From Lenzites betulinus (Eukaryota; Basidiomycota; Agaricomycetes; Polyporales; Polyporaceae), in NCBI GenBank assembly GCA_022264855.1, contig JABYQU010000047.1, positions 124,001 to 188,000 of the forward strand: a stretch of DNA of 64,000 bases. Reading direction: 5' to 3'. The position numbers and the translations under genes were made by a program. Below are positions 50,450 to 62,559 of the stretch, one piece after another. The notes under the pieces are model-generated. The model searched no databases. It saw only the letters and a list, made by a program, of their open reading frames with translations, and was not told where the DNA came from. Position 1 is the first letter of the stretch. Each line of letters opens with the position of its first letter.

Positions 50450-51946
50450 TGTTATGTTGCTGTGTCAGCCTGAATTGTAGCGGTACAATATTCAGCGCGA
50501 GAATCTGCGCGACTGAGCACGGCATACATGCATAGCACGCACACTTGAAGCGTTGCTGCCGTTCCTCGTTTCGAGCGGGCCCCTGCCGGTATCGTTCTCG
50601 TCGTCGAGATGCGCGTACTCGCGTTGATATCTCCCCTCATGCGTCCGTCAGAAAGCCTTCTAAGCCATGACATGGCTGAGAACAATTAGCGTCGAGAGCC
50701 CGATGAATGTGTGCAGCTCAGGTTACACATCGTCGCCCTGACTCGGAACAACTTCTCGTCCGAGCGCAGATGCTCACCGGCTTCTTGGGATGTACCTGAA
50801 CACAGAACGAGCTCGTCACCGCCTGCGTCGGCGGTCATGGCGTTCCGGCGCAACTCTGTAGTGTGTTGAGATGTTCGAGGGGGTACCGTGGGTCGACGTA
50901 GTGTCAAGTACCCACTGGACAAATTGACAACGTACCTTGCACTGCACAGACCATGCACCCGGTAGCGAGTTGCGCTGAGGCGAGACGCATAGACGTGCAA
51001 GAATGGCTCACTTGTCTTTGGGTCTCTCTCGGGCACAGCATACCACGAACTGGCATGCAAGGTACTGTTGTACGCTATTGATTACCAAAGGCGGAAACTT
51101 GATGGCGAGTACGTACCTCTGATTGCGATGCGTGGCCAAAGGGGCTCGGGGGGGGGGGGGGGTTATTCTGGGTGGGCGCGTTATTCTGTTTTAGACGTTC
51201 GGCGGGACCCAGTACACGCTGGGAGCGGCGGTGCCACACCAGTCCTGTATCTAGGACGCACCTCGAGGTGGATTGGAGTGGACGTAAGTAGATATGTACC
51301 TTGTGCAGCCTCTCCGAAGGGTATGACGGTGAACGCCAGGCACACCAGAGTCGCTGTCGCCGCGGCTTCGACTGTGTGTGTACGCAAGCGGCATTGGCAG
51401 GACGTAGAATGATCTTTTGGGTACGTACCATGGCTCACAAGTCGCAATATCGTGCTGTACAATTCTATAGGACCTACCTGATCAGGCCCGCGGTGGTCCG
51501 TGAAGCGGAGAGCGCATTTCGGTGGTTGGCAGAACGCGAGGAGCGTGGAACGAGAACGAAGCGCGCTTACGTAGGGCGAGGTTAGGTTACGGCCCCATGT
51601 CCAGCGCGAACACGAGTTGCAAGAGGAAAACAAGGGTGGTAGCCACAGCAGCGAGAGAGACGGAGGCGGGAGACGGGAGACGGTACGAGAGCCGAGCCCA
51701 GCACAACGAGCACTCACAGGCACTGCGTGGACACAGGACAGAGTCCTCCAGGATATAGGGTCTGACAGTCGCCGCGGTGGGAAGACGGCACTGAAGGACA
51801 GGACGAGGCGTAGAGCGTGAGTGAGTGAGTGAAAGGAGACAGAGGCAGGCTGCCACGACACCAGTCTCGCGCATGACGTCACGTGGATCAGCGCCCACGC
51901 GACTCGCACCCCGCGCGGCGGCCCGTCCGTACAACACTAGTAGCAC
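50450..51946. repeat. HET-type flank block E without an adjacent HET gene
   Basis: 50920-50960 (CAACGTACCTTGC) and 51100-51480 resemble block C (38420-38800) and block B (28770-29430). 51590-51940 resembles 19500-19810 and 39060-39210. It also contains a run of 15 G at 51148-51162. No HET gene lies within 7 kb, so this is a solitary copy of the flank. Confidence 0.6.
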
Positions 51947-53021
51947 TATTGCTGTTCTCGCGGCGCTTGTCGCCGGCTTGATTTCGATTTTTTCGCACAC
52001 TCACTGCTCTGCGAACGCCTCCACTCAGAACATCGATAACTCGCTCAATTTTCCGTCTTTTGGCTTGATTCCTTCAGATTCGGACTCGTCTCGTCTGCGC
52101 GCAGGGCACGGTGCTGGTTTCGTCGTGAACGGACAACTCGGACCCACCCGCTCCTCGAAGGCCCCCTTCAGCACCAGAACACAGTTTGCAAGTGAACCGC
52201 GCGCCGCAGGCAGATGGAAGAGGATCTCGAGGGTCTTTGAGGTGCGGCAGAGGGCATGACACTCAATTTTTGCGGTACGGTGCATAGTCTGCTTCGCATT
52301 GCAGCTGCTCGCGCACTGGGCTGTGGGGCAGTCTTGCATGTCACAAATATTACATTGGATGAGCTTATATGTGCTATGTAATAGTCAGGCCTGTCAATAC
52401 ATCTCCTGTATCATCATTACTTCTTTGATAAAAGCGTGCAAAGAAAGACGAAGTGGTCTGAGATACATAACTCAGGGAGAGATATCTTCCCATGACTTGA
52501 GCACGCCCAAGCGAAATACAAGCAATCAGATTCCATTGTGGCATAAAATATGTCTCGTTAGAGATGGTGGATACACGCAGTGTACACCGGGGCTTTTTGC
52601 ATATGTGTGAGCAAGACAGACGAAGCAAAGACGGGGGAGGAGGCGGCAAGGGAGCCAAGTGGTAAGGAAGACACTGAGACTATGCACCGTACCGCAAGAA
52701 TTTAGTGTCATGCCCTCCACCGGCTCGCAAGGAACCCAGAGAGACAGTCCCCACTCGTCCACGATGCGTGCTTCATCTGATATTCATGTTCTGGTGTTGC
52801 GGTGGCTGCCGAGGAGGGTGGGTAGCCTATGTTGTCCGTTCGTAACGAAACGACCACTGTGCCCTGCGCGCAGACGAGACGAGTCCGAATCTGAAGGAAT
52901 CAAGCCAAAAGACGGAAAATTGAGCGAGTTATCGATGTTCTGAGTGGAGGCGTTCGCAGAGCAGTGAGTGTGCGAAAAAATCGAAATCAGGCCGGCGACA
53001 AGCGCCGCGAGAACAGCAATA
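51947..53021. mobile_element. ~1.07-kb foldback element with long inverted ends
   Basis: 51947-52110 and 52858-53021 are reverse complements with few differences (paired coordinates sum to 104968). Inverted similarity continues inward with gaps to about 52290 and 52670 (for example GAGGGCATGACACT and GCGGTACGGTGCATAGTCT on both arms). The ends read TATTGCTGTTCTCGCGGCGC; the TA at each tip could be a mariner-type TA duplication. The flanks join to give a sequence like 19807-19860, so the insertion split flank block E. No transposase is readable in the ~380-bp centre. Confidence 0.82.
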
Positions 53022-54586
53022 ACTACCACCACACCCAGATAGCACGCCCTTCAAAACTGCGCGCGGACGTTCCCGTCTTGCAATACTGTCCCCATCTTGG
53101 GAAAGATCCAAACCATCTTGCTTGTATCACAGTGTCTTTGTCGGTACCCTCGCAGCCTTCTGTCAACCCATCTTCAGCAGAACTAACCTCCGAACGCCCG
53201 GCACAGGCCACCGCGCTGCGAATAAAGACCGGAATTGGCAAGGTATGAATATTTGCGACACGTTTGCCTCCACGCGCTCTGATTCATACCTTCTATCGCG
53301 CTAGAGAATGGTACAGCTCCCGTGAGTCGGCGTTGCTCGCGCACGACAGCACCCGTCATCCAGACTCCTCGGACTAGGCCCTCAACACCGTCCCGCAGAC
53401 AAGCTCCCAGCGCGCTCATGGCTCACCCGCCTCATCTCAGCCGGAATGTTACTCGCCCGCTACAAGGCACCGCCGTCGACATGTTCACGCCCGATGACGC
53501 GGCTCCGGTCTTGCTCGTAGCGACGGGGCACATCCGGTGCACTCACTACTGTCCAATCCAATCTAGACCGCAAGCCTCGCGCTTCGACGCACGAATTCGT
53601 ACACTTGGCGAACACGTGCCATATCACCAGCAGACGAAACCAACGCATGAAAGATGACCTCGTCTCCTGGATGCTCGGTAGCACGCATGCCACGGAACCG
53701 CGCGCCGTCATCGTAGACGCATCGCACCGCCGTGAAAAGAGACTGTTCATGCTTCAGCGGTGCAGATTTCCCCAGACTCGGCCCCTCAAGAGTCAAGCCT
53801 CAAGTACCAGCACCACACAAGCACTTGTTGAATATTCCGCGAACGACTCTCCTGTGCCAAAAGAAGTACAGCGAATTGAGCATTGACGACAACAGTCCCC
53901 GTCACAGTCCACCACGCCTTCCGCCCAGCTATTTTTTCTGCGCCGCCGCGGCGCACGTGCGTGTTTCCATGCCACACGCCGCCATCTGTAAATCCTCGTC
54001 ACACCACCGCGCCATACGCCGTGAACGGACGATTGGAATTACGTACGTCTGTATGCTACACTCCCCGCGCACTCGATTATCTCTCCTACCGTACCTGGGG
54101 ATGCCGTAGCTGCTGGGTATGATCATTGCTTGTACATAACCATATCCGCCACCACACGCCGCGGGTCAGTGCGCCTGCGGGATGTTTCGCGAGAAGAAGT
54201 GTCGCCCTGCGCACCATGGAAGTCTTGACCAGTGAGTGATCCGCGTTCCTCGCGCCTGCCCGAGGGTATCGTCCTTGGGTATGCCACTGGCACACTGTTG
54301 GACAGAGAGGAGACAGGTATTGCTGTCACTGAGACGGTGCTCGGGAGCGTGGTAAGGGTGACGGTATAATTTGACATTGGATCACTCACAACATCAACCG
54401 TGCTCATCACTTTGTTACCCATGCAAAATTGCGAGCATGACAATGAGCGTTATTCTTACCAGTGTATAGTGAATGTGTCCATATACTAGTACGTCGTCCG
54501 ATGTATCAACAAGCACAAAACAGTAACCATTATCACAGCATCCGTATCCAAAACGTGACCGCTATGCAAAGCAACCGACGCAAACA
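53022..54586. repeat. Remnant of block E and a second flank copy
   Basis: 53022-53070 continues block E (CTGCGCGCGGACGTTC, as at 19857). 53400-53660 matches 23970-24190. From 53700 to 54586 I recognise no gene. A serine/threonine-rich minus frame at 54443-54123 has no start context or domain I can support. Confidence 0.5.
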
Positions 54587-57046
54587 TTATGAGTGGCTAT
54601 CATACGGAGTCGAATAGAACGAATCCGACTCCGACGTGAACGGCTTCGTCTCTCGCCCGAGGTTGCCAGATGGCACTGCGCGGTACACCGTGTTTCCTCG
54701 ACTCGTCTTCGCCAACATTACAGCAACAGCGAGAAGCATGACAAGCGCCACCACGAGGAGACCGAGGATAATGTATGAGTTCCTGGTGAGTGTAGAGAGA
54801 TCGAGGGCTTTCGGGGTCGTGGCATCCTCCGCGACGGCGCCCGCGAGACGCACGTCTGCCTGCGCATCTCCCGACACGCCCGCGGCAGCGGTTCCAGTTT
54901 GTATCGCGGGCCCAGTGCTTTGGGACACGCTGTCTGAGTTGATGATCACAGTTTGAGCGACAACGACAGTAGTGGAAATGGGCGTAGCCGTAGGCGTCCA
55001 TGTACCGTTATTGAAGATGGTGGTCAGGCTCGGTGCGGAGCCGCTCGCGCCCGTGTACACGGGGATTCCGGTGACAGACGTGGGTGCAGCGGCCGTCGAT
55101 ACCCAGTATTCCTCGTGCGAGACAATGCGCGCGAGATTGAGGGAGTCTGTTTCCGCCCAGGCTTCATCCGCATCGGTAGTCTAGTACTCGACAGTCAGTG
55201 CTTAGTTGCTCGACATAGAAAATAGGCAGACATACGCTGAGCAGGCGAACGGAAGGCATGGAGGAAGAATCGAGCGTTCCGTAATCATACAGCTGGTAGG
55301 CGTTGGTCAAGAAGATATCACCTAGCAAAATGTCTGGAGTGGAGAAAGGTCGAAGGATCAGTTCACCCCAAGGTGACGAACACAGCAGGCCACCACGAAC
55401 CTTCCGTTCCGGATGCCTCGCCGCCCATGATAGAGCCAAAGCACATGAAGGTGCCGTTCGAGGCCTGATAGAAGTAGACTGCATCAATTGGATGCATGGG
55501 ATACAGGTTGCCACTAGGCGGAACATGCGGGGTGTCAGTACGGCGAGGATCATACCGCCATCGAGCGCGGTAGAGACATAAGCGTACCCGAATGACCAAG
55601 TCACGTTCACCTTTGAATTACATGGGATGATGTATTGAGTTTGGTTGCTACCATCCGGCGGTGCCAGGTGCGCCCCGGGTATGTTCTTGTAAACAGCATC
55701 GGCGAACGCACGCGGCCCAAGGACTATCAGAGCGTTAGTTATATCGGTGCGCTCTGTTCGGCAGAACAGGTATAAACGGGTGTTCACGCACTTAAAGAAC
55801 TTCCAGTATCGAAAGTCGCCAGCACACTGTTGTCAGGGAGGGATATGTTGAAGCTATCTAGCGTGGTTGGAGACATCTTTGTTTGTGCGGTGACGAATTT
55901 CCCGTTGACGTATATACCGTCCAGCACCGTGGTCCACTGCCCAGGAAACACACTCTTATACGAGGGCGCGTCGAAGATGTCAGTCATATCTGCTAGGACG
56001 TCCGCTACACATCGCAAGCAACTCTCATTAGCGATCTATCACAATGAAGCAGCCATGCAGTAATGAGCACATACAAATTGTCAGGATACCGCCGCTGTTT
56101 ATCCCGACCTCGGAGCGCGACATGAGCCATGTCACGTAGTTGGGGAGGTCAGGCTGGCCCTTGAATAGCTACATGTGGTGCCAGTGGTCTTAGTATGACA
56201 TAGTTTGGATATCGTTGTTGAATGTGACGAGTAACGCACATTGTATATCACCGGAATCGCGTTGTCAGCGAATGAAGTATTGGCCAGCGTCGAGGAGATG
56301 TGAGAGTCGAATGCACTGTTGACGCGGTCCAGAACGTACCCTTAGCATCGCACGATTCCAAGAGCTACGGAAATACAAGACGGACTCACCCGCCTAGGCC
56401 AATGATGCCGTTGTATTGGCCATGTTTTGATGCATTGTACGAGACCGCTATTGCATGGCAAAGGGTTATCAGAAACATCACACCATTTCATTGACTTCAG
56501 CCGACGATGGACTCACTAATTGCTTGGTTCTTGATGGTATAGGGCCCGAAGGCCACGTCCGCAAGCACAATCGGGCCAGTCGAAACAGTACCATCCCTAG
56601 ATAAATAGACAAATGTGAGCTTTATCTCCGTGCTACCACTACGATCTAGAGGCAAGGGATGTGACATACACGTAGGTGCTTGTTGAATTGTACCCCGTTT
56701 GAATCAGGCTAGGCGGATCGGACATGTTCAAAGACCACGGGTCAATCCACGTATCGGAGCTTCCTGAGTCGAGCACAAGCTACAGCGGATGCCAGGACTG
56801 GAATGTTAACCATCGCTGACGGAATATTGTGCAGCACCGCGAAATCCGGCGTACCTGGTAAGGAACCCCATTGACATACACTGTCGCTGTGTAGGTTTGA
56901 GCATCAACGCGTGTGAATCCAAAGTCGGGGGGTCCATTGCTCTGCGTTACGGAGACAGGATATGGGCTGGGAGTGACGGCCGCCAAAGACGGTAAAGCCA
57001 AGTTGGCGGCTAGGGAGAGAGCGGCGGTGACTACAAGCAAATGCAT
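54587..57046 (-). CDS. Pepsin-like aspartic protease (family A1) with C-terminal membrane anchor
   Basis: Starts MHLLVVTAALSLAANLALPS, a signal peptide. The first catalytic motif is VLDSGSSDTW (about 56745-56780) and the second is ATFDTGSS (about 55790-55815), the two active-site aspartates of A1 peptidases. The first has Ser where Thr is usual, which the family tolerates. Conserved landmarks are IPCNSKVNVTWSFG and, after an intron, GDIFLTNAYQLYDYG. The tail is Ser/Thr/Ala-rich, then a single hydrophobic helix (YIILGLLVVALVMLLAVAVM) and a short cytoplasmic end to PYDSHS. So it is a secreted-pathway type I membrane protease, acting at the cell surface or vacuole. Several introns of 50-100 nt interrupt it and exact borders between 55820 and 56750 were not resolved. 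Confidence 0.85.
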
Positions 57047-59044
57047 CACGGTAGCGGGTCGTGTGTCGCGATAGACTGGTTAAAAACGAGAACAAAAGCC
57101 GTAGAGTAATAACAAGACAACGGAGACGAGAGGAAACAAGCAAGGAAAGATGACGAACGATTGAGAGAGGAACACGCGAGTATTTGAGTGTCAGCACCTG
57201 CCAGTCGTTCTCTGCCCTTCTCTGCTATTTAGGCAATGTACGGGTAGAACGTGATCAAACATAGAGCGAATTTGCAATGTTTGAAAAGCATATTTCAATT
57301 GGCACAGCAGTTCGATCGCGAATTTGATAGACTGCCATCCGCCTCAGGGGATGTTCCGTGGCGTCTATGAGCTGAACATTGCCGAGGCTCTAGTTGATTT
57401 GCTGTAGAGTATAGCCTTGAGCTGTCGGCACAAGTTCAGAAGTGCCTTGCAGTGCCCCCAGACACAAGGACATACCGAACATGCCCGCACCCGACGGGCC
57501 AACCCATCATATGCCGGTAGGAGGCAAGCTTTGGCGGGCGCGTGAGCTGGGAGGCGGGGATCCGGCTTGGGATGAGGAACCTGTGATGTGCGAGACCACC
57601 GCAAGCCCAGGAATGTCTTGGGCAGATGAGGGTGGGAGTAGAATGGACATTTGTTCGCAAACAGAGCTCAATGGGGGTGATACTACAGAGAAAGGTGAAG
57701 CACAATAATCAGCACAACGGGATGTTACGCGAGGAAGTGTGTCCAAGCACTGACTGAACGGCGTGACGAAGTATCCACTGCGAGCCTCGCCTGGCTGCAC
57801 CGGCACAGCACCTATGCCTTTCTTTCCTCCGGCTGCTCCTATGCTTGCCGTCCCACGCCATGCTGTGGCATACAGCGCTGCCCAGGAACGTATCAGAAGG
57901 GTGTGCGGTTATCTGTGTATGCACAGGAGCACACCTATGGGGACTCGCCGTGGGGTGGCACGCATGCCCATGGGGGTTTATGAGACCAACGCAGTTCCGT
58001 CTCTTTGATTGCATTTACCGGTGAATCGGCACGTCTTCGCTATGTTCGCGAGGTCGTGTTCTGAACTGTGTTACAGTCTAAATTGTGATGAACGATGGTG
58101 AGCGCGCCGGATGCACGCAGGGGCTACGTCGACGCCCCGACAGATGTAGGCCTTTTATGAGGAGAGATAGCTGAAAATAGAGCACTAGTGTGAGGCGAAG
58201 AGCATGTTGCATACTTACATGCGCAATGGGGGATGATACACTATGATGGCCTCTAGATCTTTCACAGAAGGCGACACGGCAAAGCTTGAACTTGAGGTTA
58301 TTCTGAAGCATCGATAGGATGCCCGGAGACTCGGCGCAGGAGTAGTACACTACCGAGAGGTCTCTGTGCGGCCGATGAAGTCGTAGCATGGGGACAAGCT
58401 TAGCAGAAGAGGAGGAGGCTGAGGCCCAGTGAGAATCGACAGGATCCAGGTAGATCCGTGTGTGTCCGCACAGTTCCGCATGTGTCCTTATCAACAGATT
58501 CACCTGGATACATGCGGATGTAAAAGTGGTTAATAGATGTATATTACGCCTTCCCCAGCGATCCGGCGTGCATCCATATATATCTCGTCCTATCTGCCAA
58601 AGTCTGACCATTTGGGGACTCATCTAGACATATGGGATGCGTAGCTTAGAATCGCGGGCTTCCGAAACAACCCGCCCATCTCCGGGCCTCCCCGTATGCG
58701 CCGCGCCCGCGCCCGCCCACCGCCCGCCGCCGCGCCCGCTCCCGCGCCCGCCCACCGCCCGCCGCCGCGCCCGCGCCCGCCCACCGCCCGCCGCCGCGCC
58801 CGCGCCCGCCCACCGCCCGCCGACGTCCGCGCCCAAGCCCTGGCGATGGCCCGCCACCTGCGTCGACGTCTGCGCTCGAGACATGTAGTGTGTGCATGCG
58901 GATGTGCCGTTGTGGTAGGTATGTGTGTAGTAGTCGGTGTGTGACCAACAAGTCTTCTCCTGGATTGTTCGACGCGGGAGAGGGACGGGTTAACAATGTA
59001 CTATCACTAGACGAAGGGTATCGACGAACCTTTCAAAGCCGCTA
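57047..59044. other. Gene-poor region upstream of the protease
   Basis: 57047-57250 should hold the protease promoter. A minus frame of 181 codons at 58078-58623 and frames at 57436-57806 have no recognisable domain and no intron support. A GC-rich tandem repeat lies at 58702-58822. Confidence 0.45.
58702..58822. repeat. GC-rich minisatellite
   Basis: Four tandem units of about 29 bp (one is 35 bp), each containing GCCCGCCCACCGCCCGCCG. The strand composition is almost only C and G. Long frames in several phases across it (proline/arginine/alanine) are artefacts of the repeat. Confidence 0.9.
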
Positions 59045-61217
59045 TCAGCCAGTCGCGGTACCAGAACCGGATGTGGCAGCGTTAGCGGTCGCAGCGTCCT
59101 TCTTTGCCATTGCCGTCTTGAGCCATTTCTGTTGACAACAATGAGCTCGGAATAAAGTGTATATATGCGGGTGCACTTACGACGCGTACAGCATGCCGGA
59201 GCATCCCCTTGTACCACAAGTCACAGGCATCCTTGGTGCCGCCTGGGTTCTCGAAGAGCCATTGAGTAGCACATTTGTCCCTATGAGTCACCATCAATCA
59301 GTAGAGTTTTCGCAGCATCGTCGTGGGTGGACTTACTTGAGCTTCAAAGACTGCACATGAGGTGGCCAGAGTCCTTCGATTTTCGTGTCCGGGTTAGTGG
59401 GCGGGGTGGTGGCAGTCACTGCAGCACACGCAGCCAGAGACGGTGGAGAGAGGGCGAAGGGAGGTGTCGTGGGTGGGGCCGCAATCACGGGCGTGGTTAT
59501 GTTTGCTGCATCGTCCGCGATCCCCAAATGGAAATCGCCGCTGATGACAACGAATCGGCCCACAATCAGCCGCGGACGAGACACGCACAGCGCTCAGACT
59601 TACAGAATGTTCGGAAGCTGCGGGCACATGGATTAGTTACACAATGAACATGAGTCATCGGGTGTACTGATGTACTCACCTGCAAAACCGCGACACGGTG
59701 TTCTTCCGAGAGAGGAGGGGAGGGGGCCGTCGCTGCGATATCCTCGGCGGTAGCTTCAGTCGCCGCGAGGTCTGGAACAGCCGCCAGTGCATCGTCGTTG
59801 CAATGGCGCTTCACGGGGGGCATGGTTACATCAAGATCCGGTGGCGCGATCACGTACTTGGCACCGGTGAGGAAGCTGGCGACGCCGGCGGCCTTGTCCG
59901 CATCCTGCTCGTCCTCCACATCCAGGTACTCTGGACTAAGTATTTAGTATGGAGATCGATATCGCGATGATTTACTCACCAAGGCTACATTCACGGGCGC
60001 GCTTTTTCCCTTCTAGAGTCGCTGACGCCTCCTTCGCGGCTTTGCGTGCGAGTCGTTTCTTGAATTTGGCGTACCACTGTGCATATGTATCAGTAGCAAT
60101 CTTCTGACATTTCCAATTCTTGTCGCAGTATTGAAAGACCTCGGCGTGTGCGCGGAGATAATTTTCGAGATCGGCCTTGATGCGGGCATCCGCGCCGTGA
60201 TGCCAAGTGTCCGGCGCCCGGTTGTCGTTGTAGAGGTACACGAAGTAAGCACGGACACGGCTTCGAATCTCGGTAACCTCATGCCCGTCGATTGCTGTCC
60301 CATCGGCATGGGTGATCCACGCAAGAGTCCGATTGATACCTTGTGCCACTAGAGTGGAACCGCGCGCGCGTCTTTGTCCCGGAGTAGGTGCTTTATTCTT
60401 GGCCACAATATTCCACTCCGCGCGCGTCCAGTAAGGCACCTGTAAGAAATGAGATAAGATCTATTCAAATGAACGAGGACCTGGGGAAGTACGCACATCA
60501 GGATAGTCTTCGCGGCGACGATGCTGATCTTCTATTACTCCCAGGGCAGGTCCCGGAATAGCGGCCGGTATGGAAGCGGGGGCGTGGCCACCGATCGAAG
60601 GACGAGGTGTCGGCAGGGGGTTCGTGGGCACGCTTTGCAGCCTGTTGTCGAAACATGAGTGGGTATATGCGCGGTATACATGACTATATGCTTATAGACA
60701 CACCCTGTTTGCTGCCTGCAAGCACACAACGATCAGTACAGGTCATTATAAGAGCAGTATGTGGGAACTTACGCAGTGATCATACTATTGAGAACACCTA
60801 AAATTAAGTTCTGTTGAGGATCCGGGTAGGTGGCTCCCCCTGGCAGGACCGGTGATCGCATAGGTTGCGGGACAGCCTGGGAAGGCCTGAGCGAAGTAGA
60901 CATATTCTGCAGACATGTACTCGGTGAGTCGACATATAAAATACTCCCGACTGGGCGTGTCACACCTGGAATTGCGTAGCGAGCAGATATTGCAGCATCG
61001 CGTGCATCGGAAATCCCGATATATTATCTCCGGCCTGAGGGAGAACGCCGGTCAGTGCATTGGCACTGACATTGTAAAGTAACTGGGTCTGTTTGGCGGT
61101 GAGCTCAACAAACGGCGGCGCAATGAATGTATACTATACGTTGAGGTTTTGATCGCGTCCATCTGTGGGTGCGTTTTGGGGGGTGCTCGGGGCATCTATA
61201 CCTGATAATGAATCCAT
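59045..61217 (-). CDS. Hypothetical multi-exon protein, family not recognised
   Basis: A chain of exons with good donors and acceptors can be followed. The first contains MDSLSGIDAPSTPQN (start at 61217, splice to the next exon uncertain). Next come PPFVELTAKQTQLLYNVSAN (about 61115-60965), MSTSLRPSQAVPQPM, then SIGGHAPASIPAAIPG (about 60650-60495). The largest exon (60439-59975) contains YWTRAEWNIVAKNKAP and WYAKFKKRLARKAAKEA. An acidic Ala/Pro-rich part (about 59925-59690) follows, then IEGLWPPHVQSLKLK and DKCATQWLFENPGG. It ends in AATSGSGTATG with TGA at 59045-59047. The basic lysine-rich segment suggests nucleic-acid or nuclear localisation, but this is only inference. It is divergent from the gene at 61486. 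Confidence 0.65.
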
Positions 61218-61485
61218 TTTGATTTTGGAGGGCAGGAGTGTATTTTTAGGCGATTGTAGAGGTGAGAACAGTGGGCCGTGCGTGTAGTGGTCGGGAGCAA
61301 GCTGGATTATCCGAAGGACGCGTAGGTGCACGCGTCTAGTCACGTGATGGTGTCCTCCTGCCTTTTTCGGATTTCCTCACAGTCGGTGCCGCCACGTCCT
61401 CGAACTTCCCTCTCATCTTTATCACGACTCCCTCCCTTCGCATACCCTACCACGGCCGAGCGGTATCCTCCATACGAAAACACCA

Positions 61486-62477
61486 ATGTCCCTCAGTCAT
61501 CTTCCTGGAAAGGAGTTCTTAGAGAGCGCGGATACACAGTAAGCCCGCGCATACATGCACTTGTACCGAGCTGACCGTGCTTGTCCTCCGCATCTATCTA
61601 CAGGCCTCCCGACACCCAGTACTGCCAACCTGACATCCTCTACACTGCCGCTGCGCTCTGTGCGGACTCCACACGCCTCGCAAGCCACACCGGTACCGCG
61701 GACATCGTCTCCTCGCTCCTCGAACTATCAAAAATGTCCGCGCGGATCGCCTGCGAACTTAACGAAGAGGAAGACCGGGTCGGTGACTCAGGCTACCTAC
61801 GTGCGTACAAGGACCTCAATCGCTATGTCCGGGGCGTCGACGCCCAGTTCGATCTCGCCCTTGCGACTTCGTGGTCGCGTGCCCCTCTTTCACCCTCACC
61901 CGCGCCGGCGTCGAGCGTGCCCATTGACAAAACCTCGAACACGGCTGCCAATGTCCTCGAAGCCATGACCGTGGCCCTCCTTGGTGGTATCCCGGCCTCG
62001 GCTTCCACCTCTCTCAAGCAAGACATGCTTGACAAGCTCGATGCCAAGCTCTGCGACTCCCTTCATGATCGACTCCTCGAATCTCTCGCTGCGCAGCTTC
62101 TGCCTCAACTCACGGATGCCCTGCTCACACCAGTCGCTAGGTCGGTCGAGACGAGGGTATCTGACAGGCTCATCAAAGGCGCGCTCAGCAGCCTCGGCAC
62201 CGCTGCGATAGCCCATCTCGCGAAGACGGCCCACTCCCGGCGATACAGTGCTCCCTCGATGGGTGAATCATCCACGTCCTCCGGGGACCACCCTTCCACC
62301 CGCCCGGACCCTCAGTCATCTGGCACCACTCGCAGTGGTGCGCCGCCGTTTCGCAACCCGTACGCCGGAGACGAACGGGCTACGTGCCTATCGGGTTTCA
62401 AGAGGACGCGGTTCAGCTCTGACGAAGAAGACGACGACATCGTGGGCGACCTCGGAGCGCGTCACAAGCGGGTTTGA
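61486..62477 (+). CDS. Hypothetical protein, family not recognised
   Basis: Two exons, 61486-61538 and 61604-62477. The start ATG gives MSLSHLPGKEFLESADT, and only this reading joins in phase to PPDTQYCQPDILYTA. About 308 residues. An Ala/Leu/Ser-rich helical middle (VLEAMTVALLGGIPASAST, then DKLDAKLCDSLHDRLLESLA) is followed by a disordered tail with SSDEEDDD and ending RHKRV. No known domain is recognised. Its stop is 82 bp from the stop of the convergent transposase gene and it lies divergently from the gene at 59045-61217, so all three could belong to one compact locus or element. Confidence 0.65.
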
Positions 62478-62559
62478 AGAGCACGCATGCGCACGGGAGA
62501 TAGGTTAGGCATAGAAGTAACTACATCACTGTACCAATAGCACCTCGTTCTGTAAATAT

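Noticed and set aside
58637..58996. Pro/Arg/Ala frames over the minisatellite
   Set aside because: Frames stay open in several phases and on both strands because of the GC-only repeat.
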